In this document: piece by piece, positions 1 to 13,527 of the stretch
Position numbering within the stretch: position 1 is the first letter of the stretch
Layout of the letters: the number at the start of each line of letters is the position of its first letter
DNA from: Polyporus tsugae
Lineage: Eukaryota; Basidiomycota; Agaricomycetes; Polyporales; Polyporaceae
Reading direction: 5' to 3'
Length of the DNA: 64,000 nt
Assembly (NCBI GenBank): GCA_024305745.1
Contig: JAHRBS010000008.1
Location: 1,984,001 to 2,048,000 of the forward strand
The notes under the pieces: generated by a model
What the model was told of the DNA's origin: nothing
Databases searched by the model: none
Seen by the model: the letters and a program-made list of their open reading frames with translations, nothing else
Position numbers and translations under genes: made by a program

Positions 1-1653
1 GACTCGACGGCGTCCGACTGCTCGGACGCGGAGGTGTGTGCGTGAGTGCGACCCCCCTCTACCCCCTCCGCCTCCTGCGCTGCCCAGACTATCTATCGCC
101 TTCGCCCCGGCCCCACTTGCATCTGTAACGCCTTTGGTTTCACGGATCCCGGTCATGACCCCCCACGCGCACGCCCGATAGACGACTAGCATGGACGCTC
201 GTAGCATACCCCCGGCAACCCCACCCTGTCTCCCTACATACCACCCTGTATCGATTGCTCTCTGTGCTGTCATCGCTTTCCGCTCTCCCTCCCCCTTTTC
301 CCCCCGACCCGCAACTTTTATTGTTTATTTTTTATTGTTTTTTATTTCTTCTGTTCATACGATTGCACGTTGTTGTTTGTCCTCGTCTGCGCTTCAACTT
401 CATTCGTCTCGTCGTGGGTTTTCTCCAAGATTACGGCCGCTGTATCCTTAGTACAAGTGTATACTGTACAACTACGCCGCGCGGGCGGGCCCTCAGCCCG
501 AGCGTTAACGCTCCGAGCTGGGTCCGCCCGCGCTGGCCGCATGGATGGGACTGTATCGCTGGTTCAAGGCTGGATACGGATGGGGATGATACCATCCGGA
601 TTCCTGATTCCCTGCTGCGCGCACACTGCACGCGCGCGGGGGTACGCTACATCGCAAACAAGTACTGTATCAATACGACTTTTACACATACCCTCAGACT
701 CTCTCTCCTGCATCATCAAGCTTCGCTGTTGGGGATCATGTTTCGTCGAGACGGAAATCGATGCACACATTGCGCATTGTTGGACGAAACCATAGCTGGC
801 CATGGCGTCGTGGGATCGGCGCGAGATAATGATGCTTTTGTTCGCCCCTTCTGTCGATCTCCTTCCCAGTGCAGGTCGGACCCGGGCTCGGAAGAGGTGC
901 GGAGGTGGTTCGAAATTCGGACTGCTTCGCACTCCAATTGGGCTGTGCGGTTGTCCAGGCTCGGGGTCGACGTTCATCATGCATCCGGAGCGGCGCTGAT
1001 GCCACACGTCCACAGCGGAGAAGACAGGAGATGTCGACTTGCAATACTTGCCTCTTGAGTGTTATTTCATCCCCAGGCTCCGGGCTGTCCGTGCGGTGGA
1101 CAGAGCAACGTCATCAAATGCATCACCGGACGCATCAAGAGAGAAGACTCCGGAGCGGTGAGATATCTCATACTTGGGTGGGGGGCCATACAGTACGCCC
1201 AGGACGTGGCGCGAGTCCGACAAACCATTGTCCGCCCAATCCGGATGCGTACCAGAACGGCAACTCAAATCTCATGCCACATCGCATGATTCATCGCCTC
1301 AGTGGCCCGGGCTTCAGTATGACACACGCACAAACGCGGCCAGATTGACTCACACAACGCGCCCTCTATACTGGATATATATCACGCTTCTATGTACCCA
1401 AATTTAAGTATAGTCAGATTATAGATGGATCGCCCGGAAGAGTTCACCGCTATCGCGTCAGAAGCCAGGTCCGGGCCCTCCCTGCTGCGCGCGCCCCGTG
1501 GCCACCACACCCCCAGAGCCACCCGCGCAAGGTTAACCCATGCCCAATTCAGAACCCACAAAGGGCCCGGTTGTGCCACCGGCGACTTACCCACAGGCCA
1601 CTAAGTAGCACCGGGCCTTGGCGAGTCGCGACTACAGTACTTGAGTCTTGGGG
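1..1653. other. gene-poor left edge
   Basis: No gene is recognisable here. The first 45 bases read open on the plus strand and end in TGA at 43-45, which could be the last codons of a gene cut by the window edge, but there is too little to name it. The overlapping ORFs further on are low-complexity, disagree between frames and show no family motif. The end of this stretch is the 3' flank of the minus-strand oxygenase gene. Confidence 0.4.
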
Positions 1654-2974
<1,321 letters not shown>

Positions 2975-4566
2975 CTGCAATGCAGTCGGAATGGAAGGGT
3001 CAGGACACATTCACAATCGGGAGCGGAAACAACGGTTAGACTGTTCGCAAGGTTGAAAACACAACGCCAGCGTGCGCCACGGTTTCAGCCACACCCCACG
3101 TCCCTGCTTATGGGACGGTTTCGTGTTCAATGCACGTCTTATGGGGACAATAACTATGCAATCCACGTGGTCACCACGACGTGGCTCTGGCTGGGAACCA
3201 TGGCGCGATGCGCTATACCACGCACTGTCACTCCAGTCTCGCATTCAGACGTTTAGGACACGACTGAGAAAAAGAAAGGAAAACGGAAGGGAGAATGAGA
3301 AGGTGGGGGATAGGTCCCAAAACGTTTGGTGAATCTCGTAGACACCCCCTTCCACGACACCTTCGCTCACGATCGCTCCCTGTCAAGTTACGCATCGCGA
3401 CGGACCTGCATCAAGCCTTGAGCTTGATTGCATGCGCCTATGACAAGGCTACAGCTAGCGAGACGTGTGCGCGCATTGCCATACGTCGCGATAAAGAAAA
3501 CAAAGCCCTCGTGCCATGCCAGGAAGAGAAACGTCTGACACTGACTGACTATATTCTCGCTTTCGAGTGCTGTCACGGCCAAGCCCGAATCATCGCGCCG
3601 GTGCGAAAGACACGACATAGAGCTTCGGGATGCGTTCAGCGTTCAGCGGCAAACTGTTGAGGACATGGACGAGATTCGGCCCCAGTTTATACGTAAGTCA
3701 TTAGACGTTACAAGCAAAGTGCCTTCAGTCGATGCATCGCTCCTCCTTTCCTTGTTTGACCGTACAGTGTGAGACCTTCCTTATAACGTCTGGCAACGAG
3801 AGTGCTGTCGCTCAAGGTCGCGTTGTCGACACGCCCCGTCGTCTCTGGCGGACATAGATGTGCTCGGGTGGGTACCGGAAGAGCGATTGGAGAGATGTTT
3901 GTGTGTAGCAAATGAGAGCCACGGGGATGGAGATGCTTGTTTCGCAGAGAGCTTGAAGGTTACACACCTAAACCTCCGGCATTCGATACAGCCGCGGCGA
4001 GCCGTGGCACACCAACCCTATCACTCTGTAGTTAAACCACAGCCTCTGGCGGGGGGAAGGGAGTGTGCTCACCATTGCATACCGCCCTGTACCACAGGTC
4101 TAAGGAACACTCGTCAATTCCAGTTTGCGGTGGTTGTACTTGTCGAGAAGTTGACTTACACTCGGATACCGAGCAGTTTCGTCAGTTTTGTCTCAAGAGG
4201 CATTCTGGTATCGTGTAGGAGCGGGTAACTGCCAGTGAGAGAGAGGTATACTGTAAGGGGAGGACTCTGGGAGGACTCCAGTATGTAGGCGGCAGCTTCA
4301 ACCCACTGCGCGCTCGGTTCATCGTTCCCCGCAACCGGCGCTCCATGTGTTATCCCAAGCTCCGATCATCCCGGACTCGGTGCCCATCCCGACGCTTACT
4401 ACATTTGGCAAGTGTCACGCGCCGACACCGCTGTCACAGCCGAGTGACACTGGCGGCAGGCTGCCAGTCTTGGTCTGTCTAGGTCAAGGTTTGCCAGTTT
4501 CCGTTACCGTCAGTGAGCAAGTCCGACATCAGTAGGGCGCCGAATATCCAACTACAAGGGAGGACC
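2975..4566. other. gene-free stretch upstream of fmt
   Basis: It should contain the promoter and first exon of the minus-strand oxygenase, but no N-terminal flavin-binding segment could be read on that strand. No other gene is recognisable. The last part is the 5' flank of fmt. Confidence 0.4.
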
Positions 4567-6121
4567 ATGTTGCTATCAATTGCTCGTCGGTGCGGCTACG
4601 TATCTTTGCGCCGTTGCCGAAGCAACCGATCATATTCCACCACGTCAGACACGTTCAAAGTCCTATTTTTCGGACGGGACGAGTTTTCTTGCCTAGTTCT
4701 GCAACAACTACTCAAAGCCAAAGGTATGCTTCCCGTTTCACGAACTTACATGATCTATTGAAACATTCAGATGTTTGCCAGGACATACAGATAGTCACGC
4801 AACCGGACGTCAAGGTCGGAAGACGGGGTTCTGAACTATCCATATGTTCGTACACAGCCGGTCACGATGGCCGCATAGAGACCTCTGGAACTGACATGAC
4901 TGTTATCAGCCCCATTGCGAATTATGGCAGAACAAGCGCGGCTTCAAGTTCACACAATCCCTGAGGAGAGATCCAAGTTCAGGACGTGGCAGGTACGCTC
5001 CAGCCCTGGGGTTTTGTTTCCTATCTAACGAGCCGGTACACCATAGGCACCTCCTCCGTTCAGATTGGATTCAGCGAGCGGCCCAGAGCTTGGACCTCCT
5101 CTCCACCACCTCCTCGTCACTGCCTCCTTCGGTCGGATCCTGCCCAACTCCCTGCTCAATCTCTTCCTACCGACGAGACGATTGAACGTACATCCATCAC
5201 TCCTCCCTGCTTACCGTGGTCCTGCACCCATACAGCATGCGCTTATCCACGGCCAACGGGAGACAGGTGTATGTGTTATCGAGATGACAGAACGCAAGAA
5301 GGGCATCGACTCGGGGGCCATCTGGCGCTCCGCAGCAATGGCACGTTCACCTTGCGCTCAGCGACAGCGATTGATAGCACTGCTGACTCGATGCACAGGA
5401 TATACCAGAAACGGAGACCTTCGGAACACTGCGCGGCTCGCTTGCGGAGACAGGCGGCCGACTCCTTGTGTCAGTTTTAAGGGACATGCTGGCGGGAAAG
5501 GTAGGCTTATGAGCCATGGCTTTTCACTTTGCTAATCTCTGCGTTATCATTTATAGGATACCCGAAAGCCACAGCCGGAGGACCCAGATGCTCCTCGCGC
5601 GCCCCTGATAACCGCGGAGCACTCGATGATCGACTTCAGCACGATGACCGCGTCTCGTATTGTCGGCACTCACCGCGCAATCTCACATCAGGTCCGTCCT
5701 CCATCTCTTGAGCGCACATAGAGCTTGATTCTAACCCGTGTTATAGAAACCGATGACGACAATGTTAAAGATCGGCCGGACACTTCAGCTGCACAGCCCG
5801 AGCGTTCTCGTTGAGGAGTACCCGGACATCCAAAGCCATCTCCCTGTAGAGGGCGCGGCAACGTTCCACCCACCGAGCGGGGCGCTCATCGTGCGCTGCG
5901 CTGAGAACACTTATCTCAGTGTCCCAGAGGCATGTCTGCTGGCCACCGCGCATCGCACATGATGTTGACCCTTCACGTCGTAGGTGCGACAGCAAGATCG
6001 CCGCCTGCTGAACGCCAAGCAATGGTGGAATGGCGTGACCCCAGGGATGCGGCTGACCGAGGGCTCGGAGGGCCCCGTGCACTTTATTCCCTTCGACTCA
6101 GTGTTGACCGAGAAGCACTAG
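4567..6121 (+). CDS. FMT1: mitochondrial methionyl-tRNA formyltransferase
   Basis: Transfers a formyl group from 10-formyl-tetrahydrofolate to initiator Met-tRNA for mitochondrial translation. Eight exons: 4567-4723, 4771-4845, 4910-4992, 5047-5340, 5399-5500, 5557-5691, 5747-5929, 5984-6121; 351 residues. The ATG at 4567 opens an Arg-rich leader (SIARRCGYVSLRRCRS) fitting a mitochondrial presequence, followed by KVLFFGRDEFS. The folate/catalytic core ASFGRILP...RLNVHPSLLPAYRGPAPIQ carries the family's N-x-H-x-S-L-L-P motif and the DSGAIW aspartate. The C-terminal anticodon-side domain ends QQDRRLLNAKQWWNGV. Introns 4 and 7 only keep frame if GC donors are used (at 5341 and 5930); GT donors nearby break the frame. 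Confidence 0.93.
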
Positions 6122-6607
6122 GCCGTGACGACACTCACTAGCGCCTATTAGTCGACGCCAGCGAAATTCTGTATCTCAGGTATTTCTTGACAAATTTCAT
6201 TCAAACTTGGGGGAAATCCGTAGACTCATGTTTGAGGCCTACTGGTAGGCTTTGGTAGCGAAAGTGGTGCCTGCGAGGTGGGGGCGCTTCGTAGTAGATC
6301 GGTGGCGCGACCTGGCGACGAGGGCTGTGACGCTCTTCGTCTGGGACCCTCACGTCTTGCCTCCTCTCAGTGTTTCCTATCGACATTAGAATATTAGAGG
6401 TTCGAATTTCGGCTTTTGGCATTCATTAACAGCGTACTAACACAAATCCATGGGACTACGCCATCGACTCCGACTGCACTCGACTTCACCATAACAGCGC
6501 TGGCGCAGCTACATCGTTCACGCACCGTCGTCGAGTTTTCTCCCTTTGTACGCCTCACCTGATTCTCGCACTTTCGGACCCCTCTCTGACGATTCTATAG
6601 CACGGCT
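6122..6607. other. intergenic: fmt 3' flank and F-box gene promoter
   Basis: No gene recognised. The short minus-strand ORF at 6201-6422 has no family features. Confidence 0.5.
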
Positions 6608-8422
6608 ATGGGGGACATTCATCCACCGGCCTCAGCTCGAGTTCTTACTAACGCCGACCTCCTCCACGGCATTTTCACGTTCGTGCCTTTGGCGTCGGAA
6701 GATCGGGATAGCTATTTGGCACGATGCGCGACTGTCTGTCGCACATTCCATGAGCCTGTGATCCGGGTGTTATGGAGAAATCTGGACGCACTACTTCCAC
6801 TCTGGCACCTCCTGGCACCATCAAACACCCCGTTCCCATCCGATGGTGGGGTTGACGATGAGCTTCTGAGGTATCTCCAAACGGTAAGCACGTTTGTTTC
6901 CAAGACATCCGGTCTCGCTCATGAAATTCCAGGTTAACTCCGCCCAGCTGTATCTTGATCCAATGCGATGGGACCGCTTTCTATCGCATGCAGCTTATAT
7001 CCGTGGAATACATCATCGCACGCACGCCTCGCAAGCAATAGAAGATGCAAACCGCCTTCTCGTACAGGCCGTCATCATGCAGAATGGCGGAAGCACTGTC
7101 CTCCCACTACTGCGTACCATACGGTGGCTGGCCGACGACGAGTCCCGTGATAGCGCTCTCATTCCATTCTTTACGTCGACACTTCGCCATGCCAGCTTTA
7201 CCACAGAGTCCGGTGATGCAGCAGATATCTATTCCTTTGCAGACTGCGCAAATTATCCTCGCTCCTGGAGAACTTCTTCTTCGATCATCCTGGCCCCTCT
7301 GTCGTCCAGGCACTGCTCCAGTTTCCTCGCCTCCACGAGGTTCGGATATTTCGAATCCCGCGACCTGAAACCTTCGATGCGATCATAACGAAACCGAACC
7401 TCACGTTCTTTCGTGTACACGAGGTCATAGGCCCCTGGGCGGACCCCGGCCGTGTGGTCTCCGTCCGCGACCTCCGCGTGTTGGTCGTGGGGGGAACGGC
7501 ACCCGCTCTTTCTGGCCTCTTCCGTCTCGTCCGCTTTCAAGCCCTGAAGCGGGCGAACATCCATGTCATGTGCTTTTCCCAGATACATCTCGAGACGACG
7601 GACATCATGACCTTACTAGGTCTGTTCTATAACGCCGTATCCACCAGTGGCCTCCAGAACATCGACCTAGCGCTCTTGGGTTCGCCGCCGCCATCTCCCG
7701 ATCTCGCTTTTCCCGCCCTCCGTGACCTACTTGCTTCCATCCTTCCCCTCAGCGACTTGCATTCGTTTAAACTCATCGGCATGCTCACGGTGACAAGCAT
7801 CGACGATGCGCATTTCGAGGCCCTCGCACGTGCATGGCCGAAGCTCGAGTGCCTTAGTCTCCACCACGGCTTTACCCGTGAGTGCGGTGTGTCGATTGGT
7901 GCGCCTCACGATATGTCCAGACGCTGCCCCGACCTCAGAGAGTTGTCAGTCCCTAGCCTGCGCTACCCCATCATTGGAGTGCACGACATTCCCGCGCCTC
8001 CCCACCGCTCACCGTCTCACCCCCTCCGGCACCTGGTTGTACGGACCCTGTGCTTTCCGAAGACGAGCCCCCCGTACATCTCCGATGAGACCGCGGAGGC
8101 TCTGGCGAGGTACCTCCTCGACCTGTTCCCAAGCTTGGAAGGCTGGGACTACAAGCCTGCGCCGCCCCGCGAAGAGCCCCCGGAACCAAGTCCAGAACCG
8201 CCGGGGAGGACAACGTTCAACCCGTCATCATATTTATCCGTTGACCCTCGGTGGTGGAAGATCGCCAGAAACATATACGCCATCTGTTCCGCACGCGAGG
8301 CTGTAGCTATCGCCTTTGAAGGGGCCCCCTTGCCAATCCGCAAGACTTTCGAGGGTACAGGGGTAGTGTTCGGGCCTTGGCAGTTCATGCGCATTGGACT
8401 CTCTCCCCCGGCGGTGCCTTAG
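6608..8422 (+). CDS. F-box-like protein
   Basis: Agaricomycete F-box proteins are variable substrate receptors of SCF ubiquitin ligases. The N-terminus LTNADLLHGIFTFVPLAS...ARCATVCRTFHEPVIRVLW is a typical F-box with the conserved L-W end (FRVLWRNLDALLPLW). The start is the ATG at 6608. Exon 1 ends at 6883, intron 6884-6932, and exon 2 runs in phase from 6933. Coding then shifts from frame 3 to frame 2 near 7200-7250: LRHASFTTESG reads in one frame and KLSSLLENFFFDHPG in the other. A CAG acceptor at 7234 exists, but the best GT donors leave a phase error or remove plausible coding. The rest is an open leucine-rich region to TAG at 8420-8422, ending in a Pro/Glu-rich segment. Either an unusual intron or a frameshift is present. 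Confidence 0.75.
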
Positions 8423-8976
8423 GCTGGTTACATGTGATGGCGGAGACGATAACTGGGATGTTTGTGCCGCGAGCGATGGCGAGTTGCAAAGACGGTATGG
8501 CCTATCGACCACGGTTGATAGAAATTAATGCTACATTTTTTGTAGTTCCAGCGGCGGCGATTAGGAGAACAGGTCAGTTCTTTTTACACGGCAGAACAAC
8601 GAATGTACCGATTGCTTTTTAGTGATTGAATTTACGAGTTAGAACACCCTGAGCAAGCAATGCGAATACCCTCTGCGATCATTGTACACGTGAGAACGAG
8701 TGTCGACAGCTGGTCCCGATCGGAAATATTCGTAGCGTCAGCCGTCTGTTTGGCACAGAGGCGGCAACACCTCGTTTTATTCGGGGTGGCTGACCTTTCC
8801 AGCCACTTGCGCCGACGTATTCAGCCAACTGTTGGCCCAGCCCACGATCAGCTATAACAGTCCAGGTGAGCCATGGATGCTCGGCCTCAACCCACCCCCA
8901 GCCAACGATCTTCGACCGACCACGCACCATCGACACCAACCGCCCAGCACAACACGCCGACTGCCCAACACCGATC
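8423..8976. other. intergenic
   Basis: No gene recognised. The 182-codon minus-strand ORF across 8679-9227 is an antisense shadow of the next gene's first exon. Confidence 0.5.
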
Positions 8977-9607
8977 ATGCGCACATTCACCCGCAACACC
9001 CTCCTCGCCACCATTCTATCCGTGCTCGCGGTGACCCGCGCTTCCACCGTCGTGAGGCGCGACGGGGTCGTGGTGTGGTCTAACCACGGGAGGACCGAGG
9101 CGCCGGCGGAGGGGGCCGCGATCGCGCCTGGGGAAGCCTTCCCCTTCTCGTACCGAGAGGCGAACATGTGCAAGGACGACGCGGTCAAGGTCTCGTCGTA
9201 CCTCAGCCCGAAGCCTCCGGCCGCCACGGACGTGATGCCGGAGGGGCAGCTCGCGCCCGGCAGTTTCGTGCATCACTTCGGGGACTGGACCGTCACCAAC
9301 TGGGGTGAGTGGGATTCCGCGTCCTGGGGCCGCGGTGTATGCAAGCACATGTGATGCTCACTGATGTGCGGACATCTATAGGGCTCCCATCGAACAATCC
9401 CTCTCCGCAGACGTTGGCTATGCCCGTGTTGACCGACACGCGGCCCGGCACCCCGATGTGGTTCTCCGTCTTGGAGAACTATGCCCACTGCCCGGTACGC
9501 ACGAGTTTTGTTCACCTTCCGTCGTGGAAGGATCTGACTGCGGCGGACAGCCCCATGGACAATCGAACTGGTTCGGGCTCGCGACGACTCAGGTGGTGTA
9601 CAACTGA
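8977..9607 (+). CDS. small secreted protein, 165 residues
   Basis: Three exons (8977-9304, 9382-9494, 9551-9607) join in phase. The start MRTFTRNTLLATILSVLAVTRAS is a clear signal peptide: a short basic start, a hydrophobic core and an Ala-x-Ala-like cleavage region. The mature part contains FVHHFGDWTVTNWGLPSNN, FSVLENYAHCP and a C-terminus NWFGLATTQVVYN. It has few cysteines and no catalytic motif I can name. It resembles uncharacterised secreted proteins of wood- and litter-decay fungi; the function is unknown. A secreted or wall-associated role is inferred from the signal peptide only. Confidence 0.8.
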
Positions 9608-9913
9608 CACGCGGATGGGGTTCATTGTCGAGACCAGCTATTCTCCGTATATTTCACGAATTACGAGTTCCGGGATGCATCTATAGGCGGGGTTTATACT
9701 TTCTGGGGCACATTCGCATTTATCAATTGATGTTACCTTTGTCTGCGTGTCGGCTCTTGCTCACAATGCGGGCCACTCGTCCGTACAACGCTTAAGCTGG
9801 CGCTTTGCCACCGCCCAAATCTCCTTTCTTCTTCCTCTTTAAAACCCGACCGTGTCTCCCATAATTTCCTCCAGGACCCCCTTCGCACCACTCACACTGC
9901 ACTGGTACTCACA
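9608..9913. other. intergenic, BTB gene promoter
   Basis: No gene recognised. A TTTAAAA motif lies about 75 nt upstream of the BTB start codon. Confidence 0.4.
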
Positions 9914-10999
9914 ATGTTTTCGAAGACCTCCGAAGTCCAGAAACGCGCGCGCGATGGCGACGGCTCGACTCTATCTAACCACACACCCGGCGCGCTCGCC
10001 GACATCACCCGTGACAAGCATTTCTGGTTCGAAGACGGGAACGTCGTCCTCGTCGCACGGGATACGGGCTACAAGGTGTACAAGGGGCTGCTCGCGGCGC
10101 AGTCTCCCGTCTTCCAGGACCTCTTCGCCTCTGCAAGCCACGCTGAAGAAGTGTATGAGGACTGCCCTGTGGTTCGGTTGTCCGACTCCCCAGAGGACCT
10201 ACAGTGTCTCCTTCCCTTCCTACTGCCAACCACATGCGTTCGGTGAGTGCACGTCATCGCCTCTTTCTCATCCCCGTCTAATCCCCAGGGTTCCTGGAGC
10301 AGCATTCCAGCCGACCTCGACGTGGAATCGGAGGCCGAGTACAAGCAACTGTCCGCGCTGATCCTACTCGCCGACAAGTACCAGCTCGAGTCCGTCGCGC
10401 ACCAAGCGGTCGAATGCCTCAAGACCGCGTTCACGAACAGCTTCGACCTGTGGGAGAGCCGCCCCGAGTCCGATGGCTTGCACACCAAGGCGGACTCCGA
10501 GCCGGCAATCGGCCACCGACTCCGCGCCATCGACGTGGTACATCTTGCGCGGATCACCGACACGCCCAGCGTGCTCCCCCTCGCGCTCTACCACTGCGCC
10601 TTGCTTGGGGACCGGGTAGCGGACGGCTGGACGCGCGAGGACGGCACGGTCCAACGGCTCGCTCCGGAGGACCTAGAGCGCAGCGTCGGTGGTTACAAAT
10701 ATCTCTGCGAGCAGAGGGCGGGATTCCTGGCTCGTCTGTTCGACGTCCCTCCAAGCGCTCCGTGCAGGACACGCATCCTATGCGGCGACCTCCTGCAGAT
10801 GCTCGAGGAACAAGGTGCGGTCGTGTACGAAACGCCGGCGCTCCTGGATCGGCCCAACGGCTGGACGTTCAGAATGCCGCTCTGCGGGCCGTGCACGCGG
10901 GAGCTGGAGGAGCGGGAGCAGGCTGAGCGCCGCGAGCTGTGGAAGAGGCTGCCTGGGATTTTTCGGTTGTCGGAGGAGGTGAAGGTATGGGGAACGTAG
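9914..10999 (+). CDS. BTB/POZ domain protein 1
   Basis: BTB domains mediate dimerisation and often recruit CUL3 ligases. Two exons, 9914-10242 and 10303-10999, give 341 residues; the acceptor GAGCAG at 10302 is the one that keeps phase. The BTB core is FEDGNVVLVARDTGYKVYKG then LLAAQSPVFQDLF and VVRLSDSPEDLQCLLPFLL, with LILLADKYQLESVAHQAVECL after the intron. The C-terminal half has ARITDTPSVLPLALYHCALLGD and a paired-cysteine tail (CRTRILCGD...MPLCGPCTRELEE). This architecture is shared by the two intact minus-strand copies and by two fragments in the island. Specific targets are unknown. Confidence 0.9.
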
Positions 11000-11287
11000 G
11001 CGGGGATATGGAGGAGAGCGTCGCGACTAGAGATTGCACTTGGGGATGGAGCTTGTTAAGGTCGGCCCTCACGCCCATGTATATTTGGCGATCACGAAAT
11101 ATAAGACGAATAAAAAAACATAGAATGAGGCTCTGGCCGAGACGGCGCACCCTAAACGCAGTATTGAACTTCAAGCTGCTCTATTCTGCTTCAGACATAC
11201 TCGGCCCCTCTACGGCAGGCACGCTCCTGCACCTCAATCGGGCGCTTGTTCTCTGTCCCATTGCCGCAAATTGCCGAGACCGTACGG
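11000..11287. other. intergenic between BTB gene 1 and HNH copy 1
   Basis: No gene recognised; a stretch of AT-rich sequence near 11094-11125 may be the terminator region of the BTB gene. Confidence 0.35.
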
Positions 11288-12636
11288 ATGATGTGGGTGA
11301 AGGTTCATGTCCACGATCCTGCCCTTGATCACCATCTGCACATAGATCTCCGTTTCTACCCAAGGATTCCGCTCGATATCTTACCAATCCTCGGCCGATC
11401 CCAATGTCGTCAGAGCATACGACATCTGTCGCACCGCCGAGCGTTTCCTCGTCGACCGCTGCCAGCCGCCCGACTGCTCGACTGCAGAAGCGAAGCTAGT
11501 CAGCATTCGCGTCCTCGGACATCTCCTCTCTCAGTCACAATATCTTTTCGACACAGCGATCTCCGGGGTGACGGCGGATATCGTCTCCCGCTGACTCGGG
11601 AACCCAGCGGGGAGTGACGATTCTGACGAACTCCACCTGAGGGTTGGGCGAGCTCTATGGAGACCATTTCATACGTCCCTGTGAGTGTCAATCCACCTGA
11701 ACCGAGTTTGATCTATCTGACACATCTGCGATCGAGTCCGCAAAATCAAAAGCCGCACCTCCAGCACCTCCGAGTCCTCGCACCCTTCCCGATGCTCGGT
11801 TGAGCTTACCGAAGAGGAAGTCGGCCAGCTGCTCAAGGGTATTCCCGAAAGTGAGTTGAAAGCTCTGGCGCGTCATGTCTTTCCTGTCACCCCTCGCTGT
11901 TCTCATGCTCGATCCCTCCAGGCAAAGCAACGCGAGGATCATCGTTGCATAGAGACGCGCATACTCGACCTTGCATACAGTATCCCCGTCGGACTTGCCA
12001 GGCGCATGGTTGCCGCCCTTGACATTTGTCGGATCTTCGCAGAACCGACCAGCAACATGGACGGCAAGGACGGCCAGAAGAAGGGAAGGATTTACTTGAT
12101 TTCACCAAGGATGCTGCATTGAAATCTCGGAAGCAGGACTGCTACACTAATATCTGGAGCATTCTGAGGAGATTCGGCTACGCTGATATGGCCAACCACT
12201 CCGCAAGTTCCGACGAGGTTCATCCGCTTGAAAACGTCTGATGGCTGTAGACTTGCGCCATCTCTTCGGCACGCTTGATATGTGCTTTGAACCTATCGAG
12301 GTGTGTCGTCAACTCTGGTAAACTGTACTTGGGCTCAAAGGTGGTTAGAACGCTCCAATGTCCTACCGGGTCTGCTCCGTTTGGTCGGGACTGCCGCACA
12401 GGCTCACCAACGGGCAGGAGATCACTTTCCAGTCGACCGACCCACACTTGCCGCTGCCAAACCGCGAACACCTGCACATACGTGTGGCGTGCTGTAGGGT
12501 GGCGCACTTGTCTGGTGCCACGGTCCTTTTCAACGAGCTCGAGGAGGACATGGAGTCCGACCCCCATCCAAGGACGGATACACCGGAGTTTGCGAGAGCG
12601 CTACAACCACACCTGGAGTATCTTTCCTACTGCTGA
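11288..12636 (+). pseudogene. HNH_2-type nuclease-domain gene, copy 1, broken
   Basis: Homologous along its length to the 21-22.4 kb copy. Recognisable blocks: HHLHIDLRFYP; YDICRTAERFLVDRCQ; VRILGHLLSQSQYLFDTAISG; ELTEEEVGQLLKGIPESE; AKQREDHRCIETRILDL; FAEPTSNMDG; WSILRRFGYADM; VHPLENV; EITFQSTDPHLPLPNRE; and IRVACCRVAHLSGA near the end. Fungal HNH_2 proteins normally have a histidine in A-H-I-x-x-E-S; here the position reads C-R-I-F-A-E-P. After ENV the sequence runs into TGA at 12239-12241 where copy 2 has ATGATG, consistent with a 1-nt loss; reading resumes one frame over as DLRHLFGTLDMCFEPIE. There are also stops near 11590. Not expected to make a full protein. Confidence 0.8.
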
Positions 12637-12901
12637 GCGACCTTGAGCGACGGGCTGCTACGGATTACCGTCTCGCGACTCGGACCCGGAGCTGGCACTG
12701 TCAACGGTTCTGTTCAACATGTATACGGGTCCTTTCTACAGATCTCCAGGCGACCGCTAGAACGCATTCCTCGATTTCGTTTGTCTTTCAAAGACGTCAC
12801 AAATACTGCCTCTCTGCGTGTGTGCCCGCTCTGAGACGGAGACAGTGGTGACCGGGGGAACAGGCAGCCGCGTCTTGGACCCGCCAACACAGATTACGAG
12901 G

Positions 12902-13200
12902 TCATCGCCAGCCACCGACGCACCCGCCATCGACGTGACGTGCACCTCGCGTCGACTCTCGAGTCAGCGGCTCGCTCCCGAGGACTTCACCCCTCCCAAT
13001 GCTCAGTGCAGGACGTGCATCCTCTGCGGCGAGCTCATGCGGATGCTCGAGGCCAACGGCGCGCTTCTGGATAGGGCCGATAGGTGGACGGTCAGAGCGT
13101 CGCTGTGTGGGCCGTGCACGCGGGAGAAGGCTGAGCGCCGCGAGCCGTGGAAGAGGCTGCCTGACATTTTCTAGTTGCTTCACGTTGAGGAGGTGAAGGT
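12902..13200 (+). pseudogene. BTB/POZ gene fragment (C-terminal tail)
   Basis: The reading CRTCILCGELMRMLEANGA...DRWTVRASLCGPCTREKAERREPWKRLPDIF matches the last third of BTB gene 1 (CRTRILCGDLLQMLEEQGA...LCGPCTREL). A TAG then replaces the arginine codon, while EVKVW is still readable beyond it. The BTB domain itself is absent. It is a decayed duplicate. Confidence 0.85.
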
Positions 13201-13527
13201 GTGGTGAGCGGGGGGGGGGACATCATGATGAGGCTGAGAGAGACGCGATTGGCACTTGCACTGGGAGAACGGACAGAGACTAGAGTAGTATCATGCCCAT
13301 GTATACGAATCATTTTGGCCATTGAGAACCATACTGCTGGACATATCGTACAGATGACCGAGAGTCTGAAAGAGACGGAGTACGCCGATTGCAGCATCGT
13401 CAACCATAGGGCATCGGGGAGGATGTGGGACTGTGACAATGACGTCTGCTTTCTTGGAGATGACCTGAAAAGATGCGAGTCAGCATGGTCTTGTGGACAA
13501 ATCTCGCGTCGGCATACAGTACCTTCT

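Noticed and set aside
890..920. tRNA B-box-like GGTTCGAAATTC, and similar GGTTCGA at 2090, 17154 and 46432
   Set aside because: No A-box, acceptor stem or cloverleaf could be formed around any of them; several lie inside coding exons.
8679..9227. 182-codon minus-strand ORF
   Set aside because: Lies opposite the first exon of the secreted-protein gene, whose signal peptide and splice phases are convincing.
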